The translations under genes and the position numbers were made by a program. The notes below the pieces were generated by a model, which made no database searches, was not told where the DNA came from, and saw nothing but the letters and a program-made list of their open reading frames with translations. From assembly GCF_000756655.1 (NCBI RefSeq), contig NZ_ARXU01000007.1:62001-126000 (forward strand): a stretch of DNA of 64,000 nt, given 5' to 3'. This DNA is from Alcanivorax jadensis T9. GTDB taxonomy: Bacteria > Pseudomonadota > Gammaproteobacteria > Pseudomonadales > Alcanivoracaceae. Positions 47,564-56,357 of this stretch are shown piece by piece (the first letter of the stretch is position 1; the number at the start of each line of letters is the position of its first letter).

Positions 47564-49444
47564 TTAGATACTCAGTTTGGCCGGTGCACGGGCACCGCGA
47601 CCGTAGATCATTTCCACCATGGCACGGGTGCCGATGATAGACGTGAACATGGAAGTGAGAATGCCGATGAACAGGGTTACCGCGAAGCCCTGTACCGATC
47701 CGGTACCGGCAGCAAACAGGATCACCGCCACGATCAGGGTGGTGATATTGGCATCCAGAATGGTGGTAAAGGCTTTGCCGTAGCCTTCTTCAATGGCTTG
47801 AAGCGGTTTAAGGCCCCGGCGCAGATCTTCTTTCACCCGCTCGAAAATCAGCACGTTGGCATCCACCGCCATCCCCACGGTCAGCACGATACCGGCGATG
47901 CCGGGCAGGGTCAGGGTGGCACCGGGAATCAATGACATGATGCCAACGATGATTACCAGGTTACCCAGCAGCGCCACATTGGCCACCAGCCCGAATACCT
48001 TGTACCAGACCGCCATAAAGATCAGCACCAGGGCCAGACCCAGCGCCATGGATTTAAGACCGGCTTCAATATTTTCCGCACCCAGGCTTGGCCCCACGGT
48101 ACGCTCTTCAACAATACTCACCGGCGCCGCCAGGGACCCGGCGCGCAGCAGCAGCGCCAGCTCGGAGGCTTCCGCCGGATTATCCAGGCCGGTGATGCGG
48201 AAGCGACTGCCCAGGGTATCCTGAATGGTCGCCACGTTGATCACATACTTCTCCGTGGTGCTGACCATCTTGTCCACGGTATTGCCATCGGCATCGGTAG
48301 ACGTCTGAACATCGGTTTTGGTTTCGATGAACAGCACACCCATGGGGTTACCCACATTCTTGCCGGTGATGCGCTGCATGCGTTTGGCGCCATCCGCATC
48401 CAGCGTCACGTTCACCTCCGGTGACCCGTTCTGCTGATCGAAGCCCATGCGCGCATCAATCACCTGATCGCCGGTCGCAATCTTGGATTTGCTCAACGCC
48501 ACAATACGGCCTTGCTGACCCTTGAAGGGGAAGAATTCCAGCCCAGGCGGCGCTACACCGGTGCGCAAGCGGGCGGAAGACACACTGTTATCCACCAAAC
48601 GGAATTCCAGGGTGGCGGTACGACCGAGAATACGGCGAGCCTGGGAGGCATCCTGAATCCCCGGCAACTGCACGACAATGCGATCAGAACCCTGACGCTG
48701 CACCACCGCTTCAGCCACACCCAGTTCGTTGACACGCTTGTTCAGGGCGGTGCGGTTCTGATCCACCGCATAGTCCTGCATTTCCTTGAGCGCGGCATCG
48801 TTCAATGTCAGCACCACTTCCGGGCTATCACCGGCAGGCTTCATGGAGAAGTTGTCCAGTGCCCGACGCAACGGCGACCGGGCGGCATCGGCTGCCACCT
48901 GATCGGCGAAGGTGGCGGTGATGGTAGTGCCATCAACCTCTACACCGCGATAGCGAACCCCGGCATCGCGCAGGGTCAGCTTGGCATTCCCCGCCCAGGC
49001 TTCCATGCGGCTGGTCACCACCTCTTCCATATCCACCTGCAGCAGGAAGTGCACCCCGCCACGCAGATCCAGACCCAGATTCATCGGGCTGGCGCCCACG
49101 GCACGCAGCCATTGCGGGGTGGTCGCGGCCAGGTTCAGGGCCACCACATAGTTATCACCCAGCAGGTTGGAGGCGATTTCCCGGGCACGCAATTGCGCTT
49201 CCGTATCGCTCAGGCGTACCAGCAAAGAGGTGCCGACACTCTCGCCAGGGCCCGGGTTGAGGCCGGCATTATCCAGAGCGCCAAGCACTCGCTGACGTGC
49301 CACATCGGTGACTTCGCCACCGGCTTCGGCATGGCTGATCTGGATGGCAGGCGCATCGGGATACAGATTGGGGAGCGCATAAAGGCCGCAGACAATCAGC
49401 GCAGCCATTAGCAGGAAAAATTTCCAGCGGGGGTAGCGGGTCAT
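47564..49444 (-). CDS. secD: Protein translocase subunit SecD
   Basis: 626 residues. N-terminal membrane helix (FFLLMAALIVCGLYALP), large periplasmic P1 head including NLGLDLRGGVHFLLQVDMEEV (the D1/D2 motif), and five C-terminal helices with AGIVLTVGMAVDANVLIFERVKEDLR (D4/D5 motif containing the proton-path Asp). Forms the complex with SecF. A terminator hairpin lies between yajC and secD, so secD expression may be attenuated or have its own promoter. Confidence 0.97.
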   Translation of the reverse strand: MTRYPRWKFFLLMAALIVCGLYALPNLYPDAPAIQISHAEAGGEVTDVARQRVLGALDNAGLNPGPGESVGTSLLVRLSDTEAQLRAREIASNLLGDNYVVALNLAATTPQWLRAVGASPMNLGLDLRGGVHFLLQVDMEEVVTSRMEAWAGNAKLTLRDAGVRYRGVEVDGTTITATFADQVAADAARSPLRRALDNFSMKPAGDSPEVVLTLNDAALKEMQDYAVDQNRTALNKRVNELGVAEAVVQRQGSDRIVVQLPGIQDASQARRILGRTATLEFRLVDNSVSSARLRTGVAPPGLEFFPFKGQQGRIVALSKSKIATGDQVIDARMGFDQQNGSPEVNVTLDADGAKRMQRITGKNVGNPMGVLFIETKTDVQTSTDADGNTVDKMVSTTEKYVINVATIQDTLGSRFRITGLDNPAEASELALLLRAGSLAAPVSIVEERTVGPSLGAENIEAGLKSMALGLALVLIFMAVWYKVFGLVANVALLGNLVIIVGIMSLIPGATLTLPGIAGIVLTVGMAVDANVLIFERVKEDLRRGLKPLQAIEEGYGKAFTTILDANITTLIVAVILFAAGTGSVQGFAVTLFIGILTSMFTSIIGTRAMVEMIYGRGARAPAKLSI

Positions 49445-49534
49445 AGTTCTTTCCGGTGGTGCCGGTCCTTTGGGCTGGGTATTGAAAACGCTGAGCTCTC
49501 AATCCCTTGGCAATACAGGCATCAACTGGCCTGC

Positions 49535-49560
49535 AAAAAGCCCCGTACTCGACGGGGCTG
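49535..49560 (-). terminator. Terminator-like hairpin between yajC and secD
   Basis: On the minus strand: AGCCCCGT CGAGT ACGGGGCT followed by TTTTG. It would end or attenuate the queA-tgt-yajC message before secDF. Confidence 0.8.
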
Positions 49561-49570
49561 ACCGTTGTTT

Positions 49571-49927
49571 TTAGATGGACTTCATGGTGCCTTTGGGCAG
49601 GGTCGCCTGGACGCTACCTTTCTGCAGTTTGATTTCCAGGTTGTTGCTGATTTCCACTACCACGAAATCATCGGTGACCTTGGTAATCCGGCCCAGAATG
49701 CCACCGCTGGTGACCACTTCATCACCCTTGCTCAGGCTTTCCACCAGGTTCTTGTGTTCCTTGGCACGCTTCTGCTGAGGGCGAATCAGGAAGAAGTAGA
49801 ACACCACCATCATCACCACCAGCATGATCAGCTCCACACCGCCGGGGCCGGCAGGCGCAGCAGCGTACGCCGGGGAGATCAGGGCCGTGGCCAACAGGGC
49901 CAGGATGGAACGCATTGCGATTTTCAT
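49571..49927 (-). CDS. yajC: Preprotein translocase subunit YajC
   Basis: Small SecDF-associated membrane protein. 118 residues. The core helix is VELIMLVVMMVVFYFFLIRPQQKR, with the family hallmark FFLIRPQQKR. A cytoplasmic domain follows (GDEVVTSGGILGRITKV). The N-terminus carries an additional signal-like hydrophobic stretch (SILALLATALISPAYAA), longer than in E. coli, possibly cleaved. Confidence 0.94.
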   Translation of the reverse strand: MKIAMRSILALLATALISPAYAAAPAGPGGVELIMLVVMMVVFYFFLIRPQQKRAKEHKNLVESLSKGDEVVTSGGILGRITKVTDDFVVVEISNNLEIKLQKGSVQATLPKGTMKSI

Positions 49928-49950
49928 TGATTACTCCAGTTTTCAAATAG

Positions 49951-51072
<1,122 letters not shown>

Positions 51073-52116
51073 TCAAAGCCCCTCTGCGGGAGGCACAGCC
51101 ACCCGCTCAATAAACATGGCATCGCCGTAACTGAAGAAACGATATTGCGCGTCAATGGCCGCCTGGTAAGCCGCCATTACCCGCTCACGACCGGCGAAGG
51201 CGCTGATCAGCATCAGCAGGGTGGACTTGGGAAGATGGAAATTGGTCACCAGGCAATCCACCAACCGGAACCGGTAGCCCGGATAGATAAAGATCTCGGT
51301 CTCGCCCTGCCCCGCCACCAAACCACCGGTCTGACTGGCCGCTTCCAGGGCGCGCAGCGCAGTGGTACCCACCGCCACAACCCGGCCACCCCGGGCATGG
51401 GCCTGCGCCACCTGCTCCACCAGTGAATCGGGAATCTGATAACGCTCACTGTGCATGTGGTGGTCTTCCACCTTGTCCACCCGCACCGGCTGAAACGTGC
51501 CGGCGCCGACATGAAGGGTGACAAACCCGATATCCACCCCGTGCTGTTCCAGAGCCGCCAGCATCTCATCGTCAAAATGCAGGCCGGCGGTAGGGGCCGC
51601 TACCGCACCCGGTTCGCGGGCATAGACCGTCTGGTAGCGCTCCATGTCCCCGGCTTCATCGGGCCGGTCAATATAAGGTGGCAAGGGTACGTGGCCGATA
51701 CGCTCCAGTGCCCCCAACAGGGTGTCGCAACCCTGAAACAGGAGGATAAACAGGGCATCACGACGCCCGGTCACCTGCGCTCGCACGCCCTCATCAAATT
51801 GCAGCCAGGTACCCGGCTTCGGCGACTTGGAAGCACGCACATGGGCCAGAGCCTCGCGTTCATCCACCACCCGCTCAATCAGCACTTCCACCTTGCCGCC
51901 GCTTTCCTTCTGGCCAAACAGGCGGGCCGGAATCACCCGGGTGTCATTGAAAATCAGCAGATCACCAGGGTGCACGTGGGAGAGCAGATCCGGGAATTGC
52001 TGGTGCTGGAGGGCATCACAGGTCAGCGCCAACAGGCGGGCATCACGACGCTCGGCGGGAGGATGGCGGGCAATCAGCCCGTCAGGAAGATCAAAATCAA
52101 AATCGTCGACGTTCAC
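51073..52116 (-). CDS. queA: S-adenosylmethionine:tRNA ribosyltransferase-isomerase QueA
   Basis: Transfers the ribose of SAM to preQ1-tRNA in queuosine synthesis. The start is uncertain: the family N-terminus aligns with the GTG at 52116 ([19 protein letters not shown], 347 residues); a GTG at 52170 adds 18 residues unlike the family. Signatures: [38 protein letters not shown] and the [15 protein letters not shown] segment. Operon with tgt. Confidence 0.93.
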   Translation of the reverse strand: MNVDDFDFDLPDGLIARHPPAERRDARLLALTCDALQHQQFPDLLSHVHPGDLLIFNDTRVIPARLFGQKESGGKVEVLIERVVDEREALAHVRASKSPKPGTWLQFDEGVRAQVTGRRDALFILLFQGCDTLLGALERIGHVPLPPYIDRPDEAGDMERYQTVYAREPGAVAAPTAGLHFDDEMLAALEQHGVDIGFVTLHVGAGTFQPVRVDKVEDHHMHSERYQIPDSLVEQVAQAHARGGRVVAVGTTALRALEAASQTGGLVAGQGETEIFIYPGYRFRLVDCLVTNFHLPKSTLLMLISAFAGRERVMAAYQAAIDAQYRFFSYGDAMFIERVAVPPAEGL

Positions 52117-52236
52117 GTACTGTACCGGCACGGAAGCTATAGGGGGAGGCAAGGATACCTGCTCTGCCACGAGGAAAAAACACCCTTCATCAAGACCTCT
52201 ACGGCGTTGCTGTAGGAGTTCCTCTTGAGGGACGAA

Positions 52237-52252
52237 TCACGCGTCAGCGTGA
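52237..52252. repeat. Small hairpin between the RDD gene and queA
   Basis: TCACGC GTCA GCGTGA, just after a TGTAGGAG word shared with the REP pairs. Possible end of the RDD transcript. Confidence 0.5.
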
Positions 52253-52284
52253 AAGGGCTTCGCGAATAAAGTGCGAGGGGAAAA

Positions 52285-52755
52285 TCAGCTCTTCTTCGGC
52301 TTTTTCGGCAATTCCACCGTGGCAGTGGCGGACAGGCGGTCGTGCAGTGTCTGATGAGGAGCGATCAGCACCACCAGATAACCGGCGCCGAATAGCGCCC
52401 AGGAAACACAGGCGCCCAGAAAACGGACCACGGTCTGCCACAACTTGACCGATCCACCCCGGTAATCCTGCACCTGCAACCGCCAGGCACGCATGCCCAG
52501 CGTCTGCCCGCCGCGCATCCAGAACCAGGCATAAAACAGCCAGGTCTCCACCAGCAACAGGGGCAATAGAATACCTTTCAGGTAACCGGGCGCCGCACGG
52601 GTCACGCCGTTAATGGATTCCTCCGGCAAACCGGTGTGGGGATACACCAGCACAAAGATACCGGCGGTCACGAACCACAGCGCCAGCACCAGAAAACCGT
52701 CATAAACCAGCGCCATAAGACGTTTCAACAAACCGGCAGGTTGCAGCTGTTCCAT
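52285..52755 (-). CDS. RDD-family membrane protein
   Basis: 156 residues from the ATG at 52755 (GGGAG seven bases upstream). RDD hallmark near the N-terminus: GLLKRLMALVYDGFLVLALWF (Arg, Asp), then RGGQTLGMRAWRLQVQ and HQTLHDRLSATATVEL. Three or four helices. The role of such short RDD proteins is unknown; some members are ion exchangers. Last backbone gene before the accessory region. Confidence 0.88.
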   Translation of the reverse strand: MEQLQPAGLLKRLMALVYDGFLVLALWFVTAGIFVLVYPHTGLPEESINGVTRAAPGYLKGILLPLLLVETWLFYAWFWMRGGQTLGMRAWRLQVQDYRGGSVKLWQTVVRFLGACVSWALFGAGYLVVLIAPHQTLHDRLSATATVELPKKPKKS

Positions 52756-52822
52756 CGGGTCACTCCCATTCAGCGTCGGGCGGTTCTGCACTTGGCAACC
52801 AGCCTGTGCATGCTGCGCCCAT

Positions 52823-52851
52823 AAAAAAGCCCGCACTAAGCGGGCTTTTTT
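52823..52851. terminator. Bidirectional rho-independent terminator
   Basis: AAAAAAGCCCGC / GCGGGCTTTTTT with loop ACTAA. It marks the end of the conserved backbone block. Confidence 0.9.
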
Positions 52852-52855
52852 ATTC

Positions 52856-53046
52856 GTTTGGTACAGAGGCCGGACTCAAATACCGCCCTAACCATCTGAA
52901 TCCACTAAATATTAAAAAGCCTTTTAAGGTGTTGGCCCCGCTGTTGGCCCCACTGAAAATGACCTAAAAATGGGACCCGAACCCCTTGCGGGCGGCAGTA
53001 TAGCGCAGGCATCCAAAACAAGTCATTGAACAGCGAAAAACCATGG
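52856..53046. other. Backbone/island boundary region without genes
   Basis: Part of the 303-bp gene-free stretch 52756-53058. It holds a tandem 12-mer TGTTGGCCCC(G/A)C (52930-52953) and AT-rich sequence before it (AATATTAAAAAGCCTTTTAA). Such tandem words next to an island edge could be recombinase arm sites, but no integrase gene or att duplicate is visible in the window. Confidence 0.4.
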
Positions 53047-53059
53047 GCTCTTCCGATCT
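53047..53059. other. 13-nt match to Illumina adapter end
   Basis: GCTCTTCCGATCT (plus strand), i.e. AGATCGGAAGAGC on the minus strand, identical to the 3' part common to Illumina sequencing adapters. It abuts the stop codon of the toxin gene. Probably an assembly artefact. Confidence 0.75.
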
Positions 53060-53364
53060 CAGTCTGGCGCCCCACCTTTATCTGACATCGGCTTGGGCCA
53101 TAGCCTGGCCGTATGCACCAATGTAAGCACCCAAACTGCCTCCTGATAAACCTCATAGACCAGCCGATAATGTTCATGGGGGAACAGTTCCCGCGTGCCA
53201 GGCACCTCCCCCTCTCTCCCCATCTCGGGGTGGTCTGCCAGCAATCTTGCCGCCTCCGAGAACCGCATATCCATGTCACCTGCCGCAACCGGATTATTCG
53301 CCGCGATATACTCCCAGATTGCGAGACGGTCTTTCTGGGCCTGAGTGGTCCAGATTACCCTCAT
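53059..53364 (-). CDS. ParE/RelE-family toxin
   Basis: 101 residues of the RelE/ParE plasmid-stabilisation fold: MRVIWTTQAQKDRLAIWEYIAANNP, PEMGREGEVPGTRELFPHEHYRLVYEV, then WVLTLVHTARLWP. The pattern 'REL..H..YRLVY' and 'VLTLVHTAR..WP' favour the ParE branch (gyrase poison), but RelE-type mRNA cleavage cannot be excluded. Start overlaps the antitoxin stop by 4 bp (ATGA). The last base of the gene lies in the adapter match, so the extreme C-terminus (SDKGGAPD) may be an artefact. Confidence 0.85.
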   Translation of the reverse strand: MRVIWTTQAQKDRLAIWEYIAANNPVAAGDMDMRFSEAARLLADHPEMGREGEVPGTRELFPHEHYRLVYEVYQEAVWVLTLVHTARLWPKPMSDKGGAPD

Positions 53365-53651
53365 GCGCCGGCCTTACCGTCACCCACCGCAGCAGCCCTG
53401 CGTGCCGCGAAGTCAGCCTCCACCTCATCGTTGGCGCGCCCCTCACCAGCCAGCATCTCTGCCCGACCGGCTTCCACCTTGCCCCTCAGAAAATCCTGGT
53501 ATTCCTGCTCCTGCCGCTTCCGGGAAACGTAACCACGCATCAATTCACGCACGATTTGCGAAGCCGGCCGATGCTCCGCCTCTGCCACAGCAATAAATTC
53601 AGCCCGAAGTTCTGACTCCAGCTTCATTGTGAAAACCGCTTCTTTGCTCAT
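53361..53651 (-). CDS. Antitoxin of the ParE/RelE pair (ribbon-helix-helix type)
   Basis: 96 residues from the ATG at 53651, which has GAGG six bases upstream. N-terminal ribbon-helix-helix-like segment (EAVFTMKLESELRAEFIAVA, then RPASQIVRELMRGYV), then a charged, Ala/Arg-rich C-terminal arm that would wrap the toxin. First gene of the pair; a palindromic operator (53669-53700) lies just upstream, as expected for autoregulation. Confidence 0.83.
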   Translation of the reverse strand: MSKEAVFTMKLESELRAEFIAVAEAEHRPASQIVRELMRGYVSRKRQEQEYQDFLRGKVEAGRAEMLAGEGRANDEVEADFAARRAAAVGDGKAGA

Positions 53652-53668
53652 GGCCGACCTCACGACAA

Positions 53669-53700
53669 GATACTAATAACGTATATACCTCGTTAGTATC
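53669..53700. promoter_or_regulatory. Palindromic operator of the toxin-antitoxin pair
   Basis: GATACTAATAACG and the inverted CCTCGTTAGTATC flank TATATA. Eight outer bases per arm are perfectly paired. It is 18 bp before the antitoxin ATG and likely overlaps the promoter -10. Confidence 0.7.
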
Positions 53701-53866
53701 TCAGCTCTGAATGCCAATATAAAGCCCTGCTGAAGTAAAGGCAGCCAGTATGAACACGACACCAACCCCTAACTGGCGGCCCACGATTCCAGATTTTTTC
53801 AGGCATATATCACCCCCATGAAGCCAGGAAGGAATGGCCTTCCTGACCCTGTCTCATGGAGGTTTC

Positions 53867-54199
53867 ATGATCATTCAATGTCCGTCCTGCCGCTCCATCC
53901 GGGTCGCCGCCTTGCAGAATGGCCGCAAGGTTGGCGGTTCTGTTGGAACTGTTGCTGGCGCAGCCAGCGGCGTTGCCATGGCGACTAGCGGAGCTCGCGT
54001 AGGAGCCACCGTCGGCATGGCGTTTGGGCCTGCGGGCTCTGCCATCGGCGGCATCGCCGGTGCGGTGCTTGGTGGGCTGGCGGGAGGTGTGGCTGGCGGT
54101 GAAGCCGGTGCAGCCCTGGGCGCCAAGCTCGACGAGACCTATCTCGACAACCTGGAATGCCTGGATTGCGGACATAGCTTCCGCCTCGATGCCGAGTAA
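53867..54199 (+). CDS. Glycine-zipper protein flanked by zinc-ribbon half-sites
   Basis: 110 residues from the ATG at 53867 (GGAGG upstream). N-terminal CPSC knuckle (MIIQCPSCRSIRV), a central glycine/alanine-rich double segment (about 30-90) with GxxxG-type spacing (GGIAGAVLGGLAGGVAGGEAG), and a C-terminal CLDCGHSF knuckle. The two CxxC motifs could form one zinc site around a membrane-inserting hairpin. Proteins of this design occur beside radC on mobile elements; the function is unknown. Confidence 0.78.
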   Translation: MIIQCPSCRSIRVAALQNGRKVGGSVGTVAGAASGVAMATSGARVGATVGMAFGPAGSAIGGIAGAVLGGLAGGVAGGEAGAALGAKLDETYLDNLECLDCGHSFRLDAE

Positions 54200-54220
54200 C
54201 CCCGCCCTTACCTCTCTCTT

Positions 54221-54246
54221 GAAGCCCGCCTTGTGCGGGCTTCTTT
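54221..54246 (+). terminator. Hairpin between the glycine-zipper gene and radC
   Basis: GAAGCCCGC CTTGT GCGGGCTTC followed by TTTATG. Likely a weak terminator separating the two genes. Confidence 0.75.
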
Positions 54247-54266
54247 ATGTCCCTTTGGAGGCCTAA

Positions 54267-54761
54267 ATGGATATCCCCACTTTCGTAAAGAACGAGCAGG
54301 GCCTGTACCACGTACAGGGCTGCGTGAAGCCCGAGGAGATTGTCAGTACGGCAGTCACTATTCTGCTGGATGACCTGACGAGCCGGGAGGCGCTCACGGC
54401 ACCCACCGATGTCGCGCAGTTCCTGCAGCTGGCGCTGGCCCAAGAGAAGAACGAAGTCTTCTCCGCCATCTTCCTCAACAACAAACACAAGGTGCTCAGT
54501 TTCGAGACCCTGTTCACCGGCACCATTGATGGCGCGGCGGTGTATCCCCGCGTGGTCGTACAGCACGCCTTAGCGTGCAATGCCGCCGCCGTGATCTTTG
54601 CCCACAACCACCCCTCCGGCTGCTGTGAGCCCTCACGGGCAGATCAGCAAATCACCAAGCGCCTGTCTGATGCCCTCGCACTGATTGATGTGCGGGTGCT
54701 CGACCACTTTGTGGTGTCCCGTTCCGAGTGGGTCAGCCTGGCCGAACGCGGCATGGTTTAA
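54267..54761 (+). CDS. radC: Short RadC-family JAB/MPN-domain protein
   Basis: 164 residues, lacking the N-terminal HhH region of chromosomal RadC, as usual for mobile-element copies. JAMM-type metal motif [15 protein letters not shown] (about 113-127), with [19 protein letters not shown] before it. Family function is unsettled; JAB domains are metallo-isopeptidase-like. First of a run of DNA-metabolism genes on the plus strand. Confidence 0.92.
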   Translation: MDIPTFVKNEQGLYHVQGCVKPEEIVSTAVTILLDDLTSREALTAPTDVAQFLQLALAQEKNEVFSAIFLNNKHKVLSFETLFTGTIDGAAVYPRVVVQHALACNAAAVIFAHNHPSGCCEPSRADQQITKRLSDALALIDVRVLDHFVVSRSEWVSLAERGMV

Positions 54762-54807
54762 CCCCTTCCTTTCTCATCACCCTCTCATTATTCATTGGAG
54801 ATTCACC

Positions 54808-55776
54808 ATGGCACATCTTGTCGAAAACATGGCCTATGTGGGCCGCACACCCTGGCACGGGCTGGGCAACCAGCTGGCCAGCCAACAACCGCTGGAAGTC
54901 TGGATGCGCGAAGCCGGCATGGATTGGGAGATCCGTGAGACCCCGGTGCGCTTTATCAGTAGCGAGGCAGGCACTCTCGGGCAGATTTCTTCCTTCCCGG
55001 ATCAGAAGGTGCTGTTCCGCTCCGACAATCAGGCACCGCTGTCGGTAGTGAGTAACCGCTTCAAGGTGGTTCAGCCCCGTGAGGTACTGGAGTTCTACCG
55101 CGATCTCACCGAGCAATCCGGCTTTGAGCTGGAGACGGCGGGCGTCCTGAAAGGGGGCCGCAAGCTGTGGGCGCTGGCTCGCACTGGGCAAACAGGCTCC
55201 TTGGCAGGCAATGACCAAACCAACGGCTACGTGCTGCTGGCCACGGCCTGTGACGGCACCCTGGCGACCACGGCGCAGTTCACCAGTATTCGGGTGGTGT
55301 GTAACAACACCCTCGCGGTAGCGCTGAATGGCAACACGCATGCGGTGAAGGTCCGCCACAGCACCACCTTCGATCCGCAAGCGGTCAAGAAGCAGCTGGG
55401 GATTTCCGTCTCTGCCTGGGATGACTTCATGTATCGCCTGAAGGCCCTTAGCGAGCGGCGCATCACCCGCAAGACCGCCGAGAAGGTCATGCAGACCATC
55501 TTCACGGATACCGGCTATCAGCCACCTGGCATGCCGGTGAAGGCCAACGAACAGGCCATGAAGAAAGCCATGGCTCTGTATGAGGGTGCCGGTCGCGGGT
55601 CTGAGCTGGCGTCCGCCAAGAACACGGCCTACGGCCTGCTGAATGCGGTCACCGAGTTCGTGGACCATGAACGCCGCGCTCGCAGTACCGACAACCGGCT
55701 GGACTCTGCCTGGTTCGGCAAGGGAGCCCAGATCAAGCAGCGTGCTCTGGAGCAAACTTCTCTGCTGCTCGCCTGA
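54808..55776 (+). CDS. DUF932 phage/plasmid-like protein
   Basis: 322 residues from the ATG at 54808 (GGAG site). Family start AHLVENMAYVGRTPWHGLGNQL, central VLLATACDGTLATTAQFTSIRVVCNNTL, C-terminal NTAYGLLNAVTEFVDHERRARS. DUF932/TIGR03299 proteins are very common next to radC and YqaJ nucleases on integrative elements; biochemical function not known. Confidence 0.9.
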   Translation: MAHLVENMAYVGRTPWHGLGNQLASQQPLEVWMREAGMDWEIRETPVRFISSEAGTLGQISSFPDQKVLFRSDNQAPLSVVSNRFKVVQPREVLEFYRDLTEQSGFELETAGVLKGGRKLWALARTGQTGSLAGNDQTNGYVLLATACDGTLATTAQFTSIRVVCNNTLAVALNGNTHAVKVRHSTTFDPQAVKKQLGISVSAWDDFMYRLKALSERRITRKTAEKVMQTIFTDTGYQPPGMPVKANEQAMKKAMALYEGAGRGSELASAKNTAYGLLNAVTEFVDHERRARSTDNRLDSAWFGKGAQIKQRALEQTSLLLA

Positions 55777-55840
55777 TCCACGCTGACCGCTTACCTCTCC
55801 CCTCTCTCTACTTCCTTTTAAAAGACAACTGGAGAACACC

Positions 55841-56266
55841 ATGAATCTGAAATGGCTCTACCGCCTGTTGGCGGTATGGGACTGTCGCCCTATGCCTGCT
55901 GAACTGTCAGCGGTGTGGGGTGCGTTCCTGCATGAAGGCCTGATGTGCCACCCCGGCGATCCTGGCCGGCCCCGCCGGATACTGGAAGCCTGGGACAGTG
56001 GCTGCATCGAGCTGATCATCGCGTCCTGTGAATACCTGGACCCGCTTTGGCAGACGGTCTCCCACATCTGGTATCAGCCCCGTGGCCGCCCCGGCATCTT
56101 CGAGTACGAAGTGGTCAGTGAGTTAGGCGAGTGGCTGGGTGAGCAACTGCTCACTACTGGCCATCTGCCAAGCAACAAACAGGCTGAGCGTTATATCGAA
56201 GCGCTAGTGAATGACTTCTTCGAGATGGGCGATGAGTCGCCCTCGTCGTCAGGGCACGCCACATGA
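55841..56266 (+). CDS. Unknown island protein
   Basis: 141 residues, GGAG before the ATG. Trp-rich (eight Trp) and acidic at the C-terminus; no recognisable domain or membrane helix. It lies in a fixed spot between the DUF932 gene and the YqaJ nuclease, suggesting a role in the same recombination or replication module. Confidence 0.7.
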   Translation: MNLKWLYRLLAVWDCRPMPAELSAVWGAFLHEGLMCHPGDPGRPRRILEAWDSGCIELIIASCEYLDPLWQTVSHIWYQPRGRPGIFEYEVVSELGEWLGEQLLTTGHLPSNKQAERYIEALVNDFFEMGDESPSSSGHAT

Positions 56267-56311
56267 TGTCAGTTTGGCATCTCTCGCATTCCATCCCCTT
56301 CCCTTACTTCT

Positions 56312-56340
56312 AGCCCCGGCCATTGTGCCGGGGCTTTTCT
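56312..56340 (+). terminator. Hairpin before the YqaJ nuclease gene
   Basis: AGCCCCGGC CATTGT GCCGGGGCT followed by TTTTCTTTG, ending 17 bp before the ATG; the CAGGAG ribosome site comes directly after. Confidence 0.85.
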
Positions 56341-56357
56341 TTGTCAGGAGAACACTC

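Noticed and set aside
52968-52986. Sequence resembling the T-arm of a tRNA on the minus strand (GGGGTTCGGGTCCC), a possible att tRNA remnant
   Set aside because: The T-stem pairs at only three positions, the invariant A at position 58 is missing, and no cloverleaf can be drawn around it.
53751-53822. 23-codon frame upstream of the glycine-zipper gene (MNTTPTPNWRPTIPDFFRH...)
   Set aside because: Weak ribosome site and no similarity; could be chance.
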